Shown: positions 34,307 to 43,826 of the stretch, piece by piece | How the letters are laid out: each line of letters begins with the position of its first letter | Position numbering within the stretch: the first letter of the stretch is position 1 | Assembly: GCA_937923145.1 (NCBI GenBank) | Contig: CALAJT010000012.1 | Coordinates: 1 to 62,559, forward strand | Direction of reading: 5' to 3' | DNA length: 62,559 bases | Origin: an uncultured Rubritalea sp. | GTDB taxonomy: Bacteria > Verrucomicrobiota > Verrucomicrobiia > Verrucomicrobiales > Akkermansiaceae | Position numbers and translations under genes: made by a program | The notes under the pieces: model-generated | Database searches by the model: none | Seen by the model: the letters and a program-made list of their open reading frames with translations, nothing else | What the model was told of the DNA's origin: nothing

Positions 34307-34759
34307 GTGAATGGTTATGATCCGATAATGGGGTATTTAGAGTTAGGGATGGCGGATGAAGCGCTATCTGAACTGAAAGCGATGTCTGCAGTGAAGAAGA
34401 AAACTGAGCGACACTGCGAACTGCTTTTAGCTACTCAGATGATGTTGAAAGAATGGGATGTGGCTGCGAAGACAGCCGAAAGGCTTTGTGTTATCAATGG
34501 TGAAGAGAGCAGTTACTTTATTCACGCTGCCTTTTGCCTCCACGAAATAGGGGATACTGAAGGAGCGTTAAAGCAGTTGATGTCTGGTCCTAGGGAGTTG
34601 ATGAAAGAGTCGCTTTACCATTATAATCTAGCGTGTTATCAGGCCGTGTTGGGTCAGGTGAAATTAGCTGAGCTTTCGCTGAGCAGATCATTTGATCTGG
34701 ATGGTAAATTGAGGTCAGTGGCGTTGGAGGATGACGATCTGGCTGGGATTAAGTTCTAG
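34307..34759 (+). CDS. TPR-like repeat protein
   Basis: 150 residues from a GTG start. At least three helical pairs with TPR character are visible: GYLELGMADEALSELKAM, MMLKEWDVAAKTAERLCVIN, AAFCLHEIGDTEGALKQL and YNLACYQAVLGQVKLAEL. The A-L-Y-x-L-A-x-x pattern is loose. It has no signal or anchor, so it is probably a cytosolic scaffold. Very similar free-standing TPR proteins are common in PVC bacteria (inference). It is 74 bp before the RelE-like gene on the same strand. Confidence 0.7.
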   Translation: MNGYDPIMGYLELGMADEALSELKAMSAVKKKTERHCELLLATQMMLKEWDVAAKTAERLCVINGEESSYFIHAAFCLHEIGDTEGALKQLMSGPRELMKESLYHYNLACYQAVLGQVKLAELSLSRSFDLDGKLRSVALEDDDLAGIKF

Positions 34760-34833
34760 TGAAAGAGATAATTTTTAGTAGCTAGAGACGAGTTTTGTGT
34801 TTTGCTCATGCATCTTTATGCTACAGTCCCGCC

Positions 34834-35196
34834 GTGCTACAGATAGTATTTAATGAAATTAGTGCTGGGGAAATTTCTCGGTTGGGGACTTTAGAGCAGC
34901 TAGATTTACTAGATGCTTTCAAAGTGACAGAAGACACGCTGAATAATATCGATGGTGAAAACTACGGTAAGATCGAGCGAGATGGTGTGGCTCTGTATCG
35001 CTTTCGTGCTAATGAGTATCGAGTTTATTTCGAAGTGCAGGATAGGAATGTAATCGTTCACCGCGTGCTGCATAAAAATACATTTTCGGATTTACTGTTT
35101 CGCACGAAACTTCCTGTAGGTGAGGATGAAGAGTTGAGTCAGTCTAAACACTTTTGGCAGTTGATCGATGAGGGGAAAAATGCGCGTAGGATGTAA
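34834..35196 (+). CDS. RelE/ParE-fold-like small protein
   Basis: 120 residues from the GTG at 34834; a TTG at 34795 would add 13 residues that look unconserved. The pattern ALYRFRANEYRVYFEVQDRNVIVHRVLHKNTF matches the central strands of RelE/ParE-type proteins (R-x-x-x-Y-R-v-y-f, then i-v-H-r-V-x-x-k). No antitoxin gene is adjacent: the upstream neighbour is the TPR-like protein and the downstream one is a winged-helix regulator. It may be a domesticated homologue rather than a toxin (inference). Confidence 0.55.
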   Translation: MLQIVFNEISAGEISRLGTLEQLDLLDAFKVTEDTLNNIDGENYGKIERDGVALYRFRANEYRVYFEVQDRNVIVHRVLHKNTFSDLLFRTKLPVGEDEELSQSKHFWQLIDEGKNARRM

Positions 35197-35268
35197 ATCA
35201 GATAGCAAAATGTAGGCTCAAGTTCATTTTAGATTGAACGATAGTCAGCGCTGCTATACTAAATTTAT

Positions 35269-35751
35269 ATGTCAAGTGAAGTAAGTGTCGAGGAATTAGA
35301 TGTTCTCACAACTCAAGTGTTAGAATTTTTCTCTGATACTGTGAAGGTATTAGGATTGCCGAAAAGTGTAGGCGAACTCTACGGGCTACTCTTTATTACT
35401 AAAGAGGCGCTATCTCTAGACGATATGGTAGAGAGGTTGAGCATGAGTAAAGGAGGGGCTAGTCAGGGACTTAAGATGCTCCGTACTTTGGGAGCTGTTA
35501 GAGAAGTAGAAGGTCTGTCTGGTAGGAAAGTATTTTACGAGGCAGATGTGGAGTTGAAAAGCTTGGTAGGTGGATTCATTCGCGAGGAGATTCGTCCGCA
35601 TCTGGATAGTGCCAAGTTAAAAATAGAGGGAATGAGGGTCATGGGTATAAAGGAGGATTCATTTTATATGGATCGAGTAAATAAGTTAGACAAGTGGCGT
35701 AAAAGAGCTGGGCTAGTATTGCCTATATTACAGAAAATTTTGAGGAGCTGA
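35269..35751 (+). CDS. GbsR/MarR-like winged-helix regulator heading the polysaccharide locus
   Basis: 160 residues. The GbsR-type layout is visible: an N-terminal helix VLEFFSDTVKVLGLPKSVGELYGLLF, the winged helix LSLDDMVERLSMSKGGASQGLKMLRTLGAVREVEG, the wing GRKVFYEADVEL, and a C-terminal helical dimerisation part. GbsR proteins are MarR relatives, often repressors of osmolyte genes. Here the gene ends one base before the antiterminator gene and begins the 26-kb polysaccharide block, so it probably controls that locus (inference). ATG start, no Shine-Dalgarno. Confidence 0.8.
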   Translation: MSSEVSVEELDVLTTQVLEFFSDTVKVLGLPKSVGELYGLLFITKEALSLDDMVERLSMSKGGASQGLKMLRTLGAVREVEGLSGRKVFYEADVELKSLVGGFIREEIRPHLDSAKLKIEGMRVMGIKEDSFYMDRVNKLDKWRKRAGLVLPILQKILRS

Positions 35752-35752
35752 T

Positions 35753-36283
35753 ATGGGAAAAACTTTAGAAGAATGGTATGCAGTAAGATCTCAGACTAAA
35801 AAAGAACGATCTGTAGCAGCATATATACATAAGGAACTGGGGCTTGAAGTAGTGGCTCCTCAGGTGAGTTACGTGAAGTCTACTCGTCGCGGTAAGGTAA
35901 AGTGGAGAGAGGCAATGTTTCCTGGCTATCTATTTGTTAAATTTGTGAGAGAAGTAGATGAGAGGGCGGTTTGCTATGCTCCAGGTGTCTTGAAGTTAGT
36001 GAAATTTGGTGCTTATGTGCCTAATATAGATGCAGAGTTTGTAGAGAATCTCAGAGATACACTCTGCGGAGAAGATAATTTGAGCTTGGAGAGAATTATC
36101 TTAAAGGGGAACCAATATGAGGTTTCTGAAGGACCTCTGCGAGGTCAAGAAGGAGTAGTTGTGGATGTCCTGCCTGGAGGTGAGAGGGTGAAAATGCTGA
36201 TGGAATTTATAGGTGGAGATCGTGAGGTAGATATCGATATCTATCAACTATTGTTACCTAAAAGACCTGATTTAGAGGGTTGA
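35753..36283 (+). CDS. NusG/RfaH-like transcription antiterminator
   Basis: 176 residues, a NusG paralogue. The NGN domain includes EWYAVRSQTKKERSVAAYIHKELG, MFPGYLFVKF and GVLKLVKFG. A C-terminal KOW domain has EGPLRGQEGVVVDVLPGGERVKMLMEFIGG. It is shorter than housekeeping NusG and resembles RfaH/UpxY/LoaP proteins. These load on RNA polymerase at a leader site and let it read through long polysaccharide operons. Its place directly before a 26-kb co-directional block supports that role. The target element is not proven; hairpins in the following leader are candidates. Confidence 0.88.
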   Translation: MGKTLEEWYAVRSQTKKERSVAAYIHKELGLEVVAPQVSYVKSTRRGKVKWREAMFPGYLFVKFVREVDERAVCYAPGVLKLVKFGAYVPNIDAEFVENLRDTLCGEDNLSLERIILKGNQYEVSEGPLRGQEGVVVDVLPGGERVKMLMEFIGGDREVDIDIYQLLLPKRPDLEG

Positions 36284-36376
36284 AATTCTTAGAAAAAACT
36301 GTGTTTGAGTGGATTTAGATATATTTTTTTATTATTTCACTTTTATTAACTAATTTGTTCATCTTTTATTGAACTA

Positions 36377-36427
36377 TTCCTTAGACCTGCTGTCTTAGGG
36401 AATATAGATATTTCGGAATGACGAAAT
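36377..36427 (+). promoter_or_regulatory. Leader hairpins before the polysaccharide genes (possible antiterminator loading or pause site)
   Basis: The 237-bp gap between the antiterminator gene and the ugd start holds two inverted repeats. TTCCTTAGAC (36377-36386) pairs with GTCTTAGGGAA (36392-36402), with one bulge and loop CTGCT. ATTTCG/CGAAAT (36410-36415/36422-36427) has loop GAATGA. RfaH-type factors recognise a hairpin in the exposed non-template strand of a paused complex. Either repeat could serve, or the first could be a weak terminator that the antiterminator overrides. Confidence 0.4.
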
Positions 36428-36520
36428 TTCACACACACCTCCTGATTAAGATTCAAGGTTTCTTTCATGATAGAAAGACTGACCAAGGGCGGCAGCGTTA
36501 AAAGAAAAAGAGATGTTATT

Positions 36521-37903
36521 ATGCTAGTAAAAAAAATATGTTGTATTGGAGCTGGATATGTTGGAGGACCTACGATGGCGATGATAGCTGCGAAGTGTCC
36601 TTACATTGAAGTCAAGGTCGTAGATATCAATGCGGAGAGAATTGCTGCATGGAATTCTAATGTATTACCTGTCTATGAGCCGGGCTTGGATGAGATAGTT
36701 AAGAAAGCCCGTGGTAAGAATCTTTTTTTCTCTACAGACGTAGATGAGGCTATTAAAGGAGCGGATGTTATATTCGTATCTGTAGGCACTCCTACTAAGA
36801 CTTATGGAATGGGTGCGGGTAAAGCGGCAGATCTCTGCTACATTGAAGGCGCTGCTAGAATGATAGCGAAGGTGGCTAAGGGACCTAAAATTATTGTTGA
36901 GAAGAGCACGATCCCTGTAAGAACCGCTGAGGCGATAAAGACAATTTTAGAAGCAAATTCGAAAGAGGGAACCTTCCAAGTTCTTTCGAATCCAGAATTT
37001 CTAGCTGAGGGGACAGCGGTAGAAGATCTAACGAATCCAGATAGAATCCTGATCGGCGGTGAAAGTAATCGTGAAGGCCAAGACGCGGTCGAGTCATTGG
37101 CTAGTGTTTATCAAAATTGGATTCCTAATGAGAGAATTATCCGCACTAATATCTGGTCATCTGAGCTATCTAAGTTAGTGGCGAATGCATTTCTAGCTCA
37201 ACGCATTAGCTCTATCAATTCGATCTCAGCACTTTGTGAGAAGACTGAGGCTGATATAGGAGAAGTTACAAACGCGATCGGTATGGATAGTAGGATAGGG
37301 TCTAAATTTCTAAAAGCTTCTGTAGGTTTTGGAGGTTCTTGTTTCCAGAAAGACCTTTTGAATCTTGTTTATCTCTGCGGGCATTTTGGGCTTCCTGAAG
37401 TTGCTAGCTACTGGCAGTCAGTCATCGATATGAACGAGTGGCAGAAGGCGAGATTTTCAGCTAAGATAGTGCATACATTATTTAATACTGTCCGCGGTAA
37501 AAAGATAGGGATATGGGGGTTTGCCTTTAAGAAAGATACCAATGATACACGAGAGTCTGCTGCTATTTATATATGTAGGGATCTTATCATGGAGGGTGCT
37601 AATGTAGCTATTTATGATCCTCAAGTTGGAAAAGAGGAAATAATAGCTGACCTACTATATTTCGGGATTAAGCGAGAAAAACTTGAGAAACAGATTACGT
37701 TTTGCTCATCGTGCGAAGAAGCTTCTGATAATGCTCACGGTATAGCTATACTAACCGAGTGGGAGGAGTTTAAGGATGTTGATTTTAATAAAATCTATAA
37801 GAATATGTTTAAACCTGCTTTTATGTTTGATGGCAGGAATATGATCGATGCTAAAACGATAAAAGGCTTAGGCTTTGAATTCTATGCTATCGGAAAAGGG
37901 TAA
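36521..37903 (+). CDS. ugd: UDP-glucose 6-dehydrogenase (eukaryote-like type)
   Basis: 460 residues from the ATG at 36521, where the Rossmann fold starts ([21 protein letters not shown]); an ATG 54 bp upstream adds an unconserved basic stretch. It oxidises UDP-glucose to UDP-glucuronate with two NAD+. The catalytic Cys lies in [14 protein letters not shown], and [23 protein letters not shown] and [11 protein letters not shown] are all present. The [13 protein letters not shown] pattern and length are those of animal and plant enzymes rather than the shorter E. coli type. Its product feeds the next gene, so the pair should supply UDP-glucuronate and UDP-xylose. Confidence 0.96.
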   Translation: MLVKKICCIGAGYVGGPTMAMIAAKCPYIEVKVVDINAERIAAWNSNVLPVYEPGLDEIVKKARGKNLFFSTDVDEAIKGADVIFVSVGTPTKTYGMGAGKAADLCYIEGAARMIAKVAKGPKIIVEKSTIPVRTAEAIKTILEANSKEGTFQVLSNPEFLAEGTAVEDLTNPDRILIGGESNREGQDAVESLASVYQNWIPNERIIRTNIWSSELSKLVANAFLAQRISSINSISALCEKTEADIGEVTNAIGMDSRIGSKFLKASVGFGGSCFQKDLLNLVYLCGHFGLPEVASYWQSVIDMNEWQKARFSAKIVHTLFNTVRGKKIGIWGFAFKKDTNDTRESAAIYICRDLIMEGANVAIYDPQVGKEEIIADLLYFGIKREKLEKQITFCSSCEEASDNAHGIAILTEWEEFKDVDFNKIYKNMFKPAFMFDGRNMIDAKTIKGLGFEFYAIGKG

Positions 37904-37920
37904 AGGTTTAATTTAAGTAT

Positions 37921-38856
37921 ATGTTGAAAAAAATTCTAATAACCGGTGGTGCGGGCTTCCTTGGTTCAAACCTCTCTGAAAGGTTATTGAATGAAGGTAA
38001 TAAGGTCATCTGTATGGATAATTTTTACACTGGGTTTAAACGAAATATAGAACATCTAGTGGATAATCCCAACTTTGATCTTGTAGAGCATGATGTAATC
38101 GAGCCATTTGACTTTGATGTGGATCAGATTTATAATTTAGCATGTCCGGCATCGCCTCCCCATTACCAACAAGATCCACTATTCACTACGAGAACAGCTA
38201 TATTCGGAGTGATAAATTGCCTAGAACTAGCACGCAAGAATGGTGCTCGTGTATTTCAGGCGTCTACGTCTGAAGTCTACGGAGACCCACTAATCCACCC
38301 ACAACCTGAGAGCTACTGGGGAAGTGTTAACCCTATTGGGATTCGTTCATGCTATGATGAAGGAAAGCGCGTCGGTGAAACTCTGATGTTCGACTATCAT
38401 CGTCAACATGGAGTTGATATTAGGGTAGTGAGAATTTTTAATACATACGGACCTAGAATGAACCCAGATGATGGACGTGTGGTTTCGAACTTTATCGTGC
38501 AGGCTCTGAGAGGTGAGGATATTACGATATATGGTGATGGAGAACAGACTCGTTCTTTCTGCTATGTGGATGATTTGTTAGATGGTTTTGTAAGGTTGAT
38601 GAATCAAGATGAACATATAGGACCTATTAATATCGGAAATCCAGGAGAATTTACGATGCTAGAGTTAGCCGAGAAGGTGCTTAAAAAAGTAAAATCAGAA
38701 AGTAAACTCACATTTCATCCTCTGCCAGGAGATGATCCTAAGCAGAGAAAGCCTGATATTATACTAGCGAAAAGATATTTAAATTGGGAGCCAAAGGTAG
38801 CTCTTGATCAAGGACTGGATAAAGCAATCGCATACTTTAGCACCATGATCAAATAG
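37921..38856 (+). CDS. UDP-glucuronate decarboxylase (UDP-xylose synthase)
   Basis: 311-residue extended SDR enzyme. The NAD-binding [10 protein letters not shown] is at 9-18. The UXS signature is visible in [26 protein letters not shown], and the catalytic Y-D-E-G-K within [34 protein letters not shown] is likewise typical. It converts UDP-glucuronate to UDP-xylose in the cytoplasm. It lies 17 bp after ugd, whose product is its substrate. Very similar enzymes with other outcomes (e.g. UDP-apiose or 4-keto-pentose) exist, but the spacing and motifs favour UXS. Confidence 0.93.
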   Translation: MLKKILITGGAGFLGSNLSERLLNEGNKVICMDNFYTGFKRNIEHLVDNPNFDLVEHDVIEPFDFDVDQIYNLACPASPPHYQQDPLFTTRTAIFGVINCLELARKNGARVFQASTSEVYGDPLIHPQPESYWGSVNPIGIRSCYDEGKRVGETLMFDYHRQHGVDIRVVRIFNTYGPRMNPDDGRVVSNFIVQALRGEDITIYGDGEQTRSFCYVDDLLDGFVRLMNQDEHIGPINIGNPGEFTMLELAEKVLKKVKSESKLTFHPLPGDDPKQRKPDIILAKRYLNWEPKVALDQGLDKAIAYFSTMIK

Positions 38857-38871
38857 CCTTATAAAATTACT

Positions 38872-39987
38872 ATGAAAAAAGCATTAATTACAGGAATTAC
38901 AGGACAAGACGGATCATATTTAGCAGAGTTTCTGTTAGAAAAAGGGTATGAAGTTCACGGTATTAAAAGAAGAGCGTCTTCTTTTAATACCCAGAGGGTT
39001 GATCATATTTACCAAGACCCACACATCGAGAACTCTAGATTTCACTTACACTATGGAGATCTAACTGATTCATCCAACTTGACGCGAATACTGAGTGAAG
39101 TTCAGCCTGATGAAGTCTACAACCTCGGAGCTCAGTCTCATGTAGCAGTTTCATTTGAATCACCAGAATATACTGCGGATGTTGATGCGATAGGGACTTT
39201 ACGATTACTCGAAGCGATACGTTTCTTAGGGCTAGAGAAGAAGACAAAGTTTTATCAGGCGTCTACCTCAGAGCTATATGGGGAAGTGCAAGAAATCCCG
39301 CAAAAGGAGACCACTCCATTTCACCCTCGTTCACCATACGCAGTGGCTAAGATGTATGCTTACTGGATTACAGTAAACTATCGTGAGTCATACGGAATCT
39401 ATGCATGTAATGGTATTCTTTTCAACCACGAGTCTCCTCGTAGAGGTGAGACATTTGTGACGCGTAAGATCACTAGAGCTATCGCTAATATCTCTCAAGG
39501 TTTAGAGAAATGTTTATTTCTAGGAAATATGGATGCACTCCGTGATTGGGGACATGCTAAAGATTATGTTCGAATGCAATGGATGATGCTACAGCAAGAT
39601 GTGCCAGATGATTTCGTTATCGCTACTGGGAAGCAAATTTCCGTGAGAGAATTCGTTAAGCTTTCTGCTAAAGAAGCCGGTATAGAATTAGAATTTACAG
39701 GTGAAGGTGTAGATGAAATAGCGACTGTGACATCTGTAGATAAGGAGATTTCTCCTGCAGTTAAAGAGGGAGACATAATCGTGCAGGTTGATACCAGATA
39801 TTTCAGACCAGCAGAAGTAGAAACACTTTTAGGTGACCCAACTAAAGCTAAGGAAAAGCTAGGCTGGGTTCCTGAAATCACTGTAGAGGAGATGTGCGCG
39901 GAAATGGTCGCTAACGATCTAGATAACGCACGTCGTCATGCGCTCTTAGAATCACACGGGCATAACGTATCAGTAGCTGTAGAATAA
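38872..39987 (+). CDS. gmd: GDP-mannose 4,6-dehydratase
   Basis: 371 residues with the GMD hallmarks: [61 protein letters not shown], the active-site YAVAKMY, and [19 protein letters not shown]. It makes GDP-4-keto-6-deoxymannose with tightly bound NADP. It carries a segment of about 15 residues near 285 ([15 protein letters not shown]) before the [20 protein letters not shown] motif, as many bacterial GMDs do. Its stop overlaps the start of fcl by one base (ATAATGA), giving translational coupling. Confidence 0.97.
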   Translation: MKKALITGITGQDGSYLAEFLLEKGYEVHGIKRRASSFNTQRVDHIYQDPHIENSRFHLHYGDLTDSSNLTRILSEVQPDEVYNLGAQSHVAVSFESPEYTADVDAIGTLRLLEAIRFLGLEKKTKFYQASTSELYGEVQEIPQKETTPFHPRSPYAVAKMYAYWITVNYRESYGIYACNGILFNHESPRRGETFVTRKITRAIANISQGLEKCLFLGNMDALRDWGHAKDYVRMQWMMLQQDVPDDFVIATGKQISVREFVKLSAKEAGIELEFTGEGVDEIATVTSVDKEISPAVKEGDIIVQVDTRYFRPAEVETLLGDPTKAKEKLGWVPEITVEEMCAEMVANDLDNARRHALLESHGHNVSVAVE

Positions 39988-40931
39988 TGAGTAAGAAACT
40001 ATTAATATTAGGAGGTAGAGGGATGGTTGGTTCTGCTCTCGTTAGAGCTGCTCGATCGCGAGGCATAGAGCATATAATCACTCCATCAAGTAGTGAGCTA
40101 GATCTCTGTGATCAATCTGCTACTGAGCAATACATTGCTGATCTCAAGCCAGATGAGGTTATTGTCGCTGCCGCAAAAGTGGGCGGTATCCATGCTAATA
40201 GCACTTATCCAGCAGACTTTATTTATATTAATATGATGATTGCGGCAAATGCGATTCATAGTTCTTATAAGGCTGGCGTAAAACGCCTCCTGTTCCTGGG
40301 CAGCTCGTGTATCTACCCTAAGGCAGCACCACAGCCGATGCCCGAGGACTGCCTACTTACCAGTGAGCTAGAGCCAACAAACGAAGCATACGCAATAGCA
40401 AAAATAGCCGGGTTAAAGTTATGTGAATACTACCGTAAGCAATATGGAGTAATGTATCACTCAGCAATGCCTACGAATCTCTATGGTCCAGGAGATAACT
40501 ACCACCCCGAGAACTCACACGTAATACCAGCAATGCTCAGAAGGTTTCATGAAGCGAAGGTATCAGGAACAGATATAGTTCAGATCTGGGGAACAGGCAC
40601 ACCCAAGCGTGAATTTCTTTACGTTGAAGACCTAGCAGATGCTTGCTTCCATCTACTAGACCTAGACTCTCCTCCAGACCTAGTGAATATGGGCTACGGT
40701 GATGATGTAAGTATACTAGAGTTGGCTCAACAAGTGGCAAAGACTGTAGGCTTCGAAGGTGAAATTACTACCGATCCTAGCAAGCCTGACGGAACTCCAA
40801 GGAAGTTGATGGATAATAGTATCTTACGTAGTCTCGACTGGAAGCCGAAAGTGGATCTAGTAACAGGACTAAGTGAAGCTTATCAATGTTTTCTGAAGGA
40901 AGAAAAATTAGGAACTCTACGCGCTAAATAA
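39987..40931 (+). CDS. fcl: GDP-L-fucose synthase
   Basis: 314-residue SDR epimerase/reductase: [12 protein letters not shown] (8-19), [38 protein letters not shown], catalytic [27 protein letters not shown]. It completes GDP-fucose synthesis from the GMD product with NADPH. Start overlaps the gmd stop. The window also encodes a fucosyltransferase-like protein (45351-46238) that could use the product. Confidence 0.97.
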   Translation: MSKKLLILGGRGMVGSALVRAARSRGIEHIITPSSSELDLCDQSATEQYIADLKPDEVIVAAAKVGGIHANSTYPADFIYINMMIAANAIHSSYKAGVKRLLFLGSSCIYPKAAPQPMPEDCLLTSELEPTNEAYAIAKIAGLKLCEYYRKQYGVMYHSAMPTNLYGPGDNYHPENSHVIPAMLRRFHEAKVSGTDIVQIWGTGTPKREFLYVEDLADACFHLLDLDSPPDLVNMGYGDDVSILELAQQVAKTVGFEGEITTDPSKPDGTPRKLMDNSILRSLDWKPKVDLVTGLSEAYQCFLKEEKLGTLRAK

Positions 40932-40977
40932 AAGATAGAGTGACACCTGTATATAATAGTCTTTGCAATTCACTATA

Positions 40978-41745
40978 ATGAGAAAAGTTAAAGTCCTAGA
41001 TTTAGACATCGTAGCTATGACTATAGGCGAGGTAGTACAAAATATACTATCTTGGGCTGTAAATGCAGAGAATGTGTATGCGATCGAGGCAGCCGATGTG
41101 CATGTAGTGACTCGTGCTAGGAAAGAGAAAAAATTTGGTCTGGCTATGCAAAAATTTGATTTAATCTGTCCTGATGGGATGCCTGTGAAATGGTCAGTAA
41201 ATTCTAAACTTAAAGATAAGATTGATAATCGAATCAGTGGCTCAGACTTGATGAAAGAAGTATTACTTCGTGGAGGGGATAGCTCTGAATCAGCTGTTGA
41301 GCACAGACATTTCTTTCTAGGTGGTAAGGAATCTACACTAGAAAAATTACTTAATAATATTAAAAATATAGCTCCTAAAGCACTTGTTGTTGGTAGCTAT
41401 TCGCCTCCATTTGGACAATGGCCTGATGATGAGTTGGAGCGTATCTGCCAAAAGATCAAAGACTCCAAAGCAAATCACGTCTGGGTAGGGCTTGGATGTC
41501 CCAAGCAGGAAATGTGGATTGCGGATAATAAAGAATCGCTACCAGTAGCATGCTATTACGGTGTAGGAGCAGCATTTGACTTCCACGCGGGAATGATAAA
41601 AAGAGCTCCTTCTCTGATACAGAAGTTTGGGCTAGAGTGGTTTTACAGATTGTGCAAAGAGCCTAAACGGCTCTGGAAAAGATATTTTGTATTTAATAGT
41701 TTGTTTCTATACTATACGTTTAAAGATATGGTAAAAGGAAAATAA
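40978..41745 (+). CDS. WecG/TagA/CpsF family glycosyltransferase
   Basis: 255 residues from the ATG at 40978; an upstream start adds only five residues. The WecG/TagA/CpsF pattern is clear: DVHVVTRARKEKKFGLAMQ, LICPDGMPVKWSVN, RISGSDLMKEVL, FFLGGKESTLEKLL, VWVGLGCPKQEMWI, GVGAAFDFHAGMIKRAPS and GLEWFYRLCKEPKRLWKRY. These enzymes add the second sugar (e.g. ManNAc or ManNAcA) to a lipid-linked first sugar at the membrane. It therefore probably acts just after the initiating sugar transferase at 53259. Confidence 0.92.
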   Translation: MRKVKVLDLDIVAMTIGEVVQNILSWAVNAENVYAIEAADVHVVTRARKEKKFGLAMQKFDLICPDGMPVKWSVNSKLKDKIDNRISGSDLMKEVLLRGGDSSESAVEHRHFFLGGKESTLEKLLNNIKNIAPKALVVGSYSPPFGQWPDDELERICQKIKDSKANHVWVGLGCPKQEMWIADNKESLPVACYYGVGAAFDFHAGMIKRAPSLIQKFGLEWFYRLCKEPKRLWKRYFVFNSLFLYYTFKDMVKGK

Positions 41746-41789
41746 ATATTAGGAAAAGATTACAAACTTTAATAATCAACAAAAGAAAT

Positions 41790-42578
41790 ATGGCTATTAA
41801 AAAGATAAATGCGCTGCTCAAGTTATTTGGTCTAGATTTAGCGAAAGGATTTAATAGTACTAAAGGGCTTATTCCTTTTATAAAGGACTACAGACAAATA
41901 AAAAAATCCCAGAAAGAGAGTGATGAACAATTTCCCTTTGGTAGGTTTTTGCCATGTTTGATCGACAGGTATGATCAAGCAGGAACTGCTAGTGGCCATT
42001 ACTTTCATCAAGATCTTCTGGTTGCCCAAAGAATATTTAAGAATAATCCTGAGCAGCATATAGATATAGGTTCTAGAATAGATGGCTTCGTTGCTCACGT
42101 GGCATCTTATAGAGAGATAGTAGTTTATGATATACGAAAGATTGAAAAAAACTTAAAGAATATTACATTCGACCAGGCTGATTTAATGTCTGATCTAGAC
42201 GAAAGCTTTATCGGCAGCACTGATTCGTTATCTTGTCTGCACACGATTGAACACTTTGGATTAGGTCGATATGGAGATGAAATCAATTTTGATGGTCACT
42301 TGTTGGGTCTTGATAATCTTAGTAAAATAGTTAAACAAGGAGGCAAGCTATATTTTTCAACCCCTATTGGTTCTCAGAGAATAGAATTTAATGGTCATAG
42401 AATTTTCTCGGTAGGTTATTTACGTGAGTATTTTCGTGAAAAGTTTGAGCTAGATCAATTTTCTTATGTTGATGACGCAGGCGATTTATATGAAAATGTA
42501 GAAATTACAGATGAAGATGTCGAACGTAACTACGGCTGCCACTTAGGTTGTGGTATTTTTGAGCTTACTAAACTATAA
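41790..42578 (+). CDS. DUF268-type putative methyltransferase
   Basis: 262 residues. DUF268 is recognised by FLPCLIDRYDQAGTASGHYFHQDLLVA, HIDIGSRIDGFVAHVASYREI, YDIRKIEKNL, DSLSCLHTIEHFGLGRYGD and GGKLYFSTPIGSQRIEFNGHRIF. The G-S-R-I-D-G and the final strands follow a SAM-dependent methyltransferase fold, though the glycine loop is unusual. It lies among the transferases and may methylate or otherwise modify the glycan (inference). No membrane segment. Confidence 0.82.
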   Translation: MAIKKINALLKLFGLDLAKGFNSTKGLIPFIKDYRQIKKSQKESDEQFPFGRFLPCLIDRYDQAGTASGHYFHQDLLVAQRIFKNNPEQHIDIGSRIDGFVAHVASYREIVVYDIRKIEKNLKNITFDQADLMSDLDESFIGSTDSLSCLHTIEHFGLGRYGDEINFDGHLLGLDNLSKIVKQGGKLYFSTPIGSQRIEFNGHRIFSVGYLREYFREKFELDQFSYVDDAGDLYENVEITDEDVERNYGCHLGCGIFELTKL

Positions 42579-42599
42579 TAGCTTTAAGTAAATGTCCGT

Positions 42600-43709
42600 G
42601 TGGAAAATTCGAAAAACATAAAGCATAAAGTTATTTTATTTACGCATTATTCCCCTGTCATTCATGGACAAGCTATGATGGCAAATCAGTTATTGGAATA
42701 TAGTATAAACTGGAATGATATAGAAATTATACCTATCAATACTGTATTTGCAAAAAAGCGAACAGAATTAGGCGGCTTTAGTCTAGGTAAAATTTGGATG
42801 CTTTATAAATGTATATCCAAAATTAGACGTTTATTGAAAACTGAATCTATTGAGGATGTAATTATTTGTCCTAGTTTTAAATACGGATCATTCTTAAAAG
42901 ATGCTTTGGTTGTCAGTGCGATTAGAAAATTAATAAAGGGAAGATTAATTGGCTGGATTCACATGGATCCAAATAGGTTAGAATACGAGCACAAACAAAA
43001 ATGGTATAGAAAATTAGTGGACAGAACCTTGAGCAAATTTGACGTTCTTGTAGCTTGCGCTCCAGGTTTGATTAATCTCTGGCCAGAATGGATAAAAAAT
43101 AGCTGCAGAGTAGAAGCGATAGCAAATGGAATACCTCACATCCAAAAGGATGATCAAATGAAGATCAATGGGGCAATAAATGTGATGTTTTTGTCAGCTA
43201 TTGATGAGCAAAAGGGACTGAAAGAATTTTTAGAAGTGAGTGATGCTCTTTGTGATAGTAATGATAAATTTAATTTCAATGTTTATGGTGGATTAGGTGT
43301 TGGTGTGAGTCTCGAGGATGCTGAGAATTATTTTAAGTCTCTTCGCAATGGTAATCGAATTATATGGCATGGACCTGTTTACGGTGAAGATAAAGATGAA
43401 GCATTTAGAGCGAATCATTTATTCGTACTTCCTTCACATACTGAGCAATTTTCAATCGCTATATTAGAGGCTATGTCATTCGGTTTGGCTATTACAGCCA
43501 GTGATGTAGGGGCAATGAGCGATGCTATTGATAAAGAGTTTCTTTTTGATCCCCAGTGTAAAGAGTCTATGGATGAGAAGATACGAGCTATCTGCCACGA
43601 TAAGAAAAGACTTATTGAAATTGGTGAACGTAATAAGTCTAAATTTTCTAATTTATTCTCTGCAGATAAATTTTCTGAGAGCTGGAGGCGGTTACTTGTA
43701 GAAAAATAA
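42600..43709 (+). CDS. Family 4 glycosyltransferase (GT-B)
   Basis: 369 residues from a GTG start, 21 bp after the DUF268 gene. It is a GT-B retaining transferase: N-terminal HYSPVIHGQAMMANQLLEY, a VACAPGLINLWP linker, and a C-terminal nucleotide-sugar domain with NVMFLSAIDEQKGLKEFLE and the E-x7-E signature HTEQFSIAILEAMSFGLAITASDVGAM. It transfers a sugar from a nucleotide donor to the lipid-linked repeat unit on the cytoplasmic side. Donor not predictable. Confidence 0.88.
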   Translation: MENSKNIKHKVILFTHYSPVIHGQAMMANQLLEYSINWNDIEIIPINTVFAKKRTELGGFSLGKIWMLYKCISKIRRLLKTESIEDVIICPSFKYGSFLKDALVVSAIRKLIKGRLIGWIHMDPNRLEYEHKQKWYRKLVDRTLSKFDVLVACAPGLINLWPEWIKNSCRVEAIANGIPHIQKDDQMKINGAINVMFLSAIDEQKGLKEFLEVSDALCDSNDKFNFNVYGGLGVGVSLEDAENYFKSLRNGNRIIWHGPVYGEDKDEAFRANHLFVLPSHTEQFSIAILEAMSFGLAITASDVGAMSDAIDKEFLFDPQCKESMDEKIRAICHDKKRLIEIGERNKSKFSNLFSADKFSESWRRLLVEK

Positions 43710-43826
43710 CTAGCCTAGCTAGAAGTTATACTTTGAAAAAAGCAAAGTCTTATTTTATGATCATTACCCAATTTGACTAATTTGACTAATTAAGCGGAAT
43801 AAGCTGTAGATCGATTCTTAAAAATC

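Noticed and set aside
43766..43792. Direct repeat AATTTGACT twice before the flippase gene
   Set aside because: Only two short AT-rich units; too little to call a regulatory or mobile feature.
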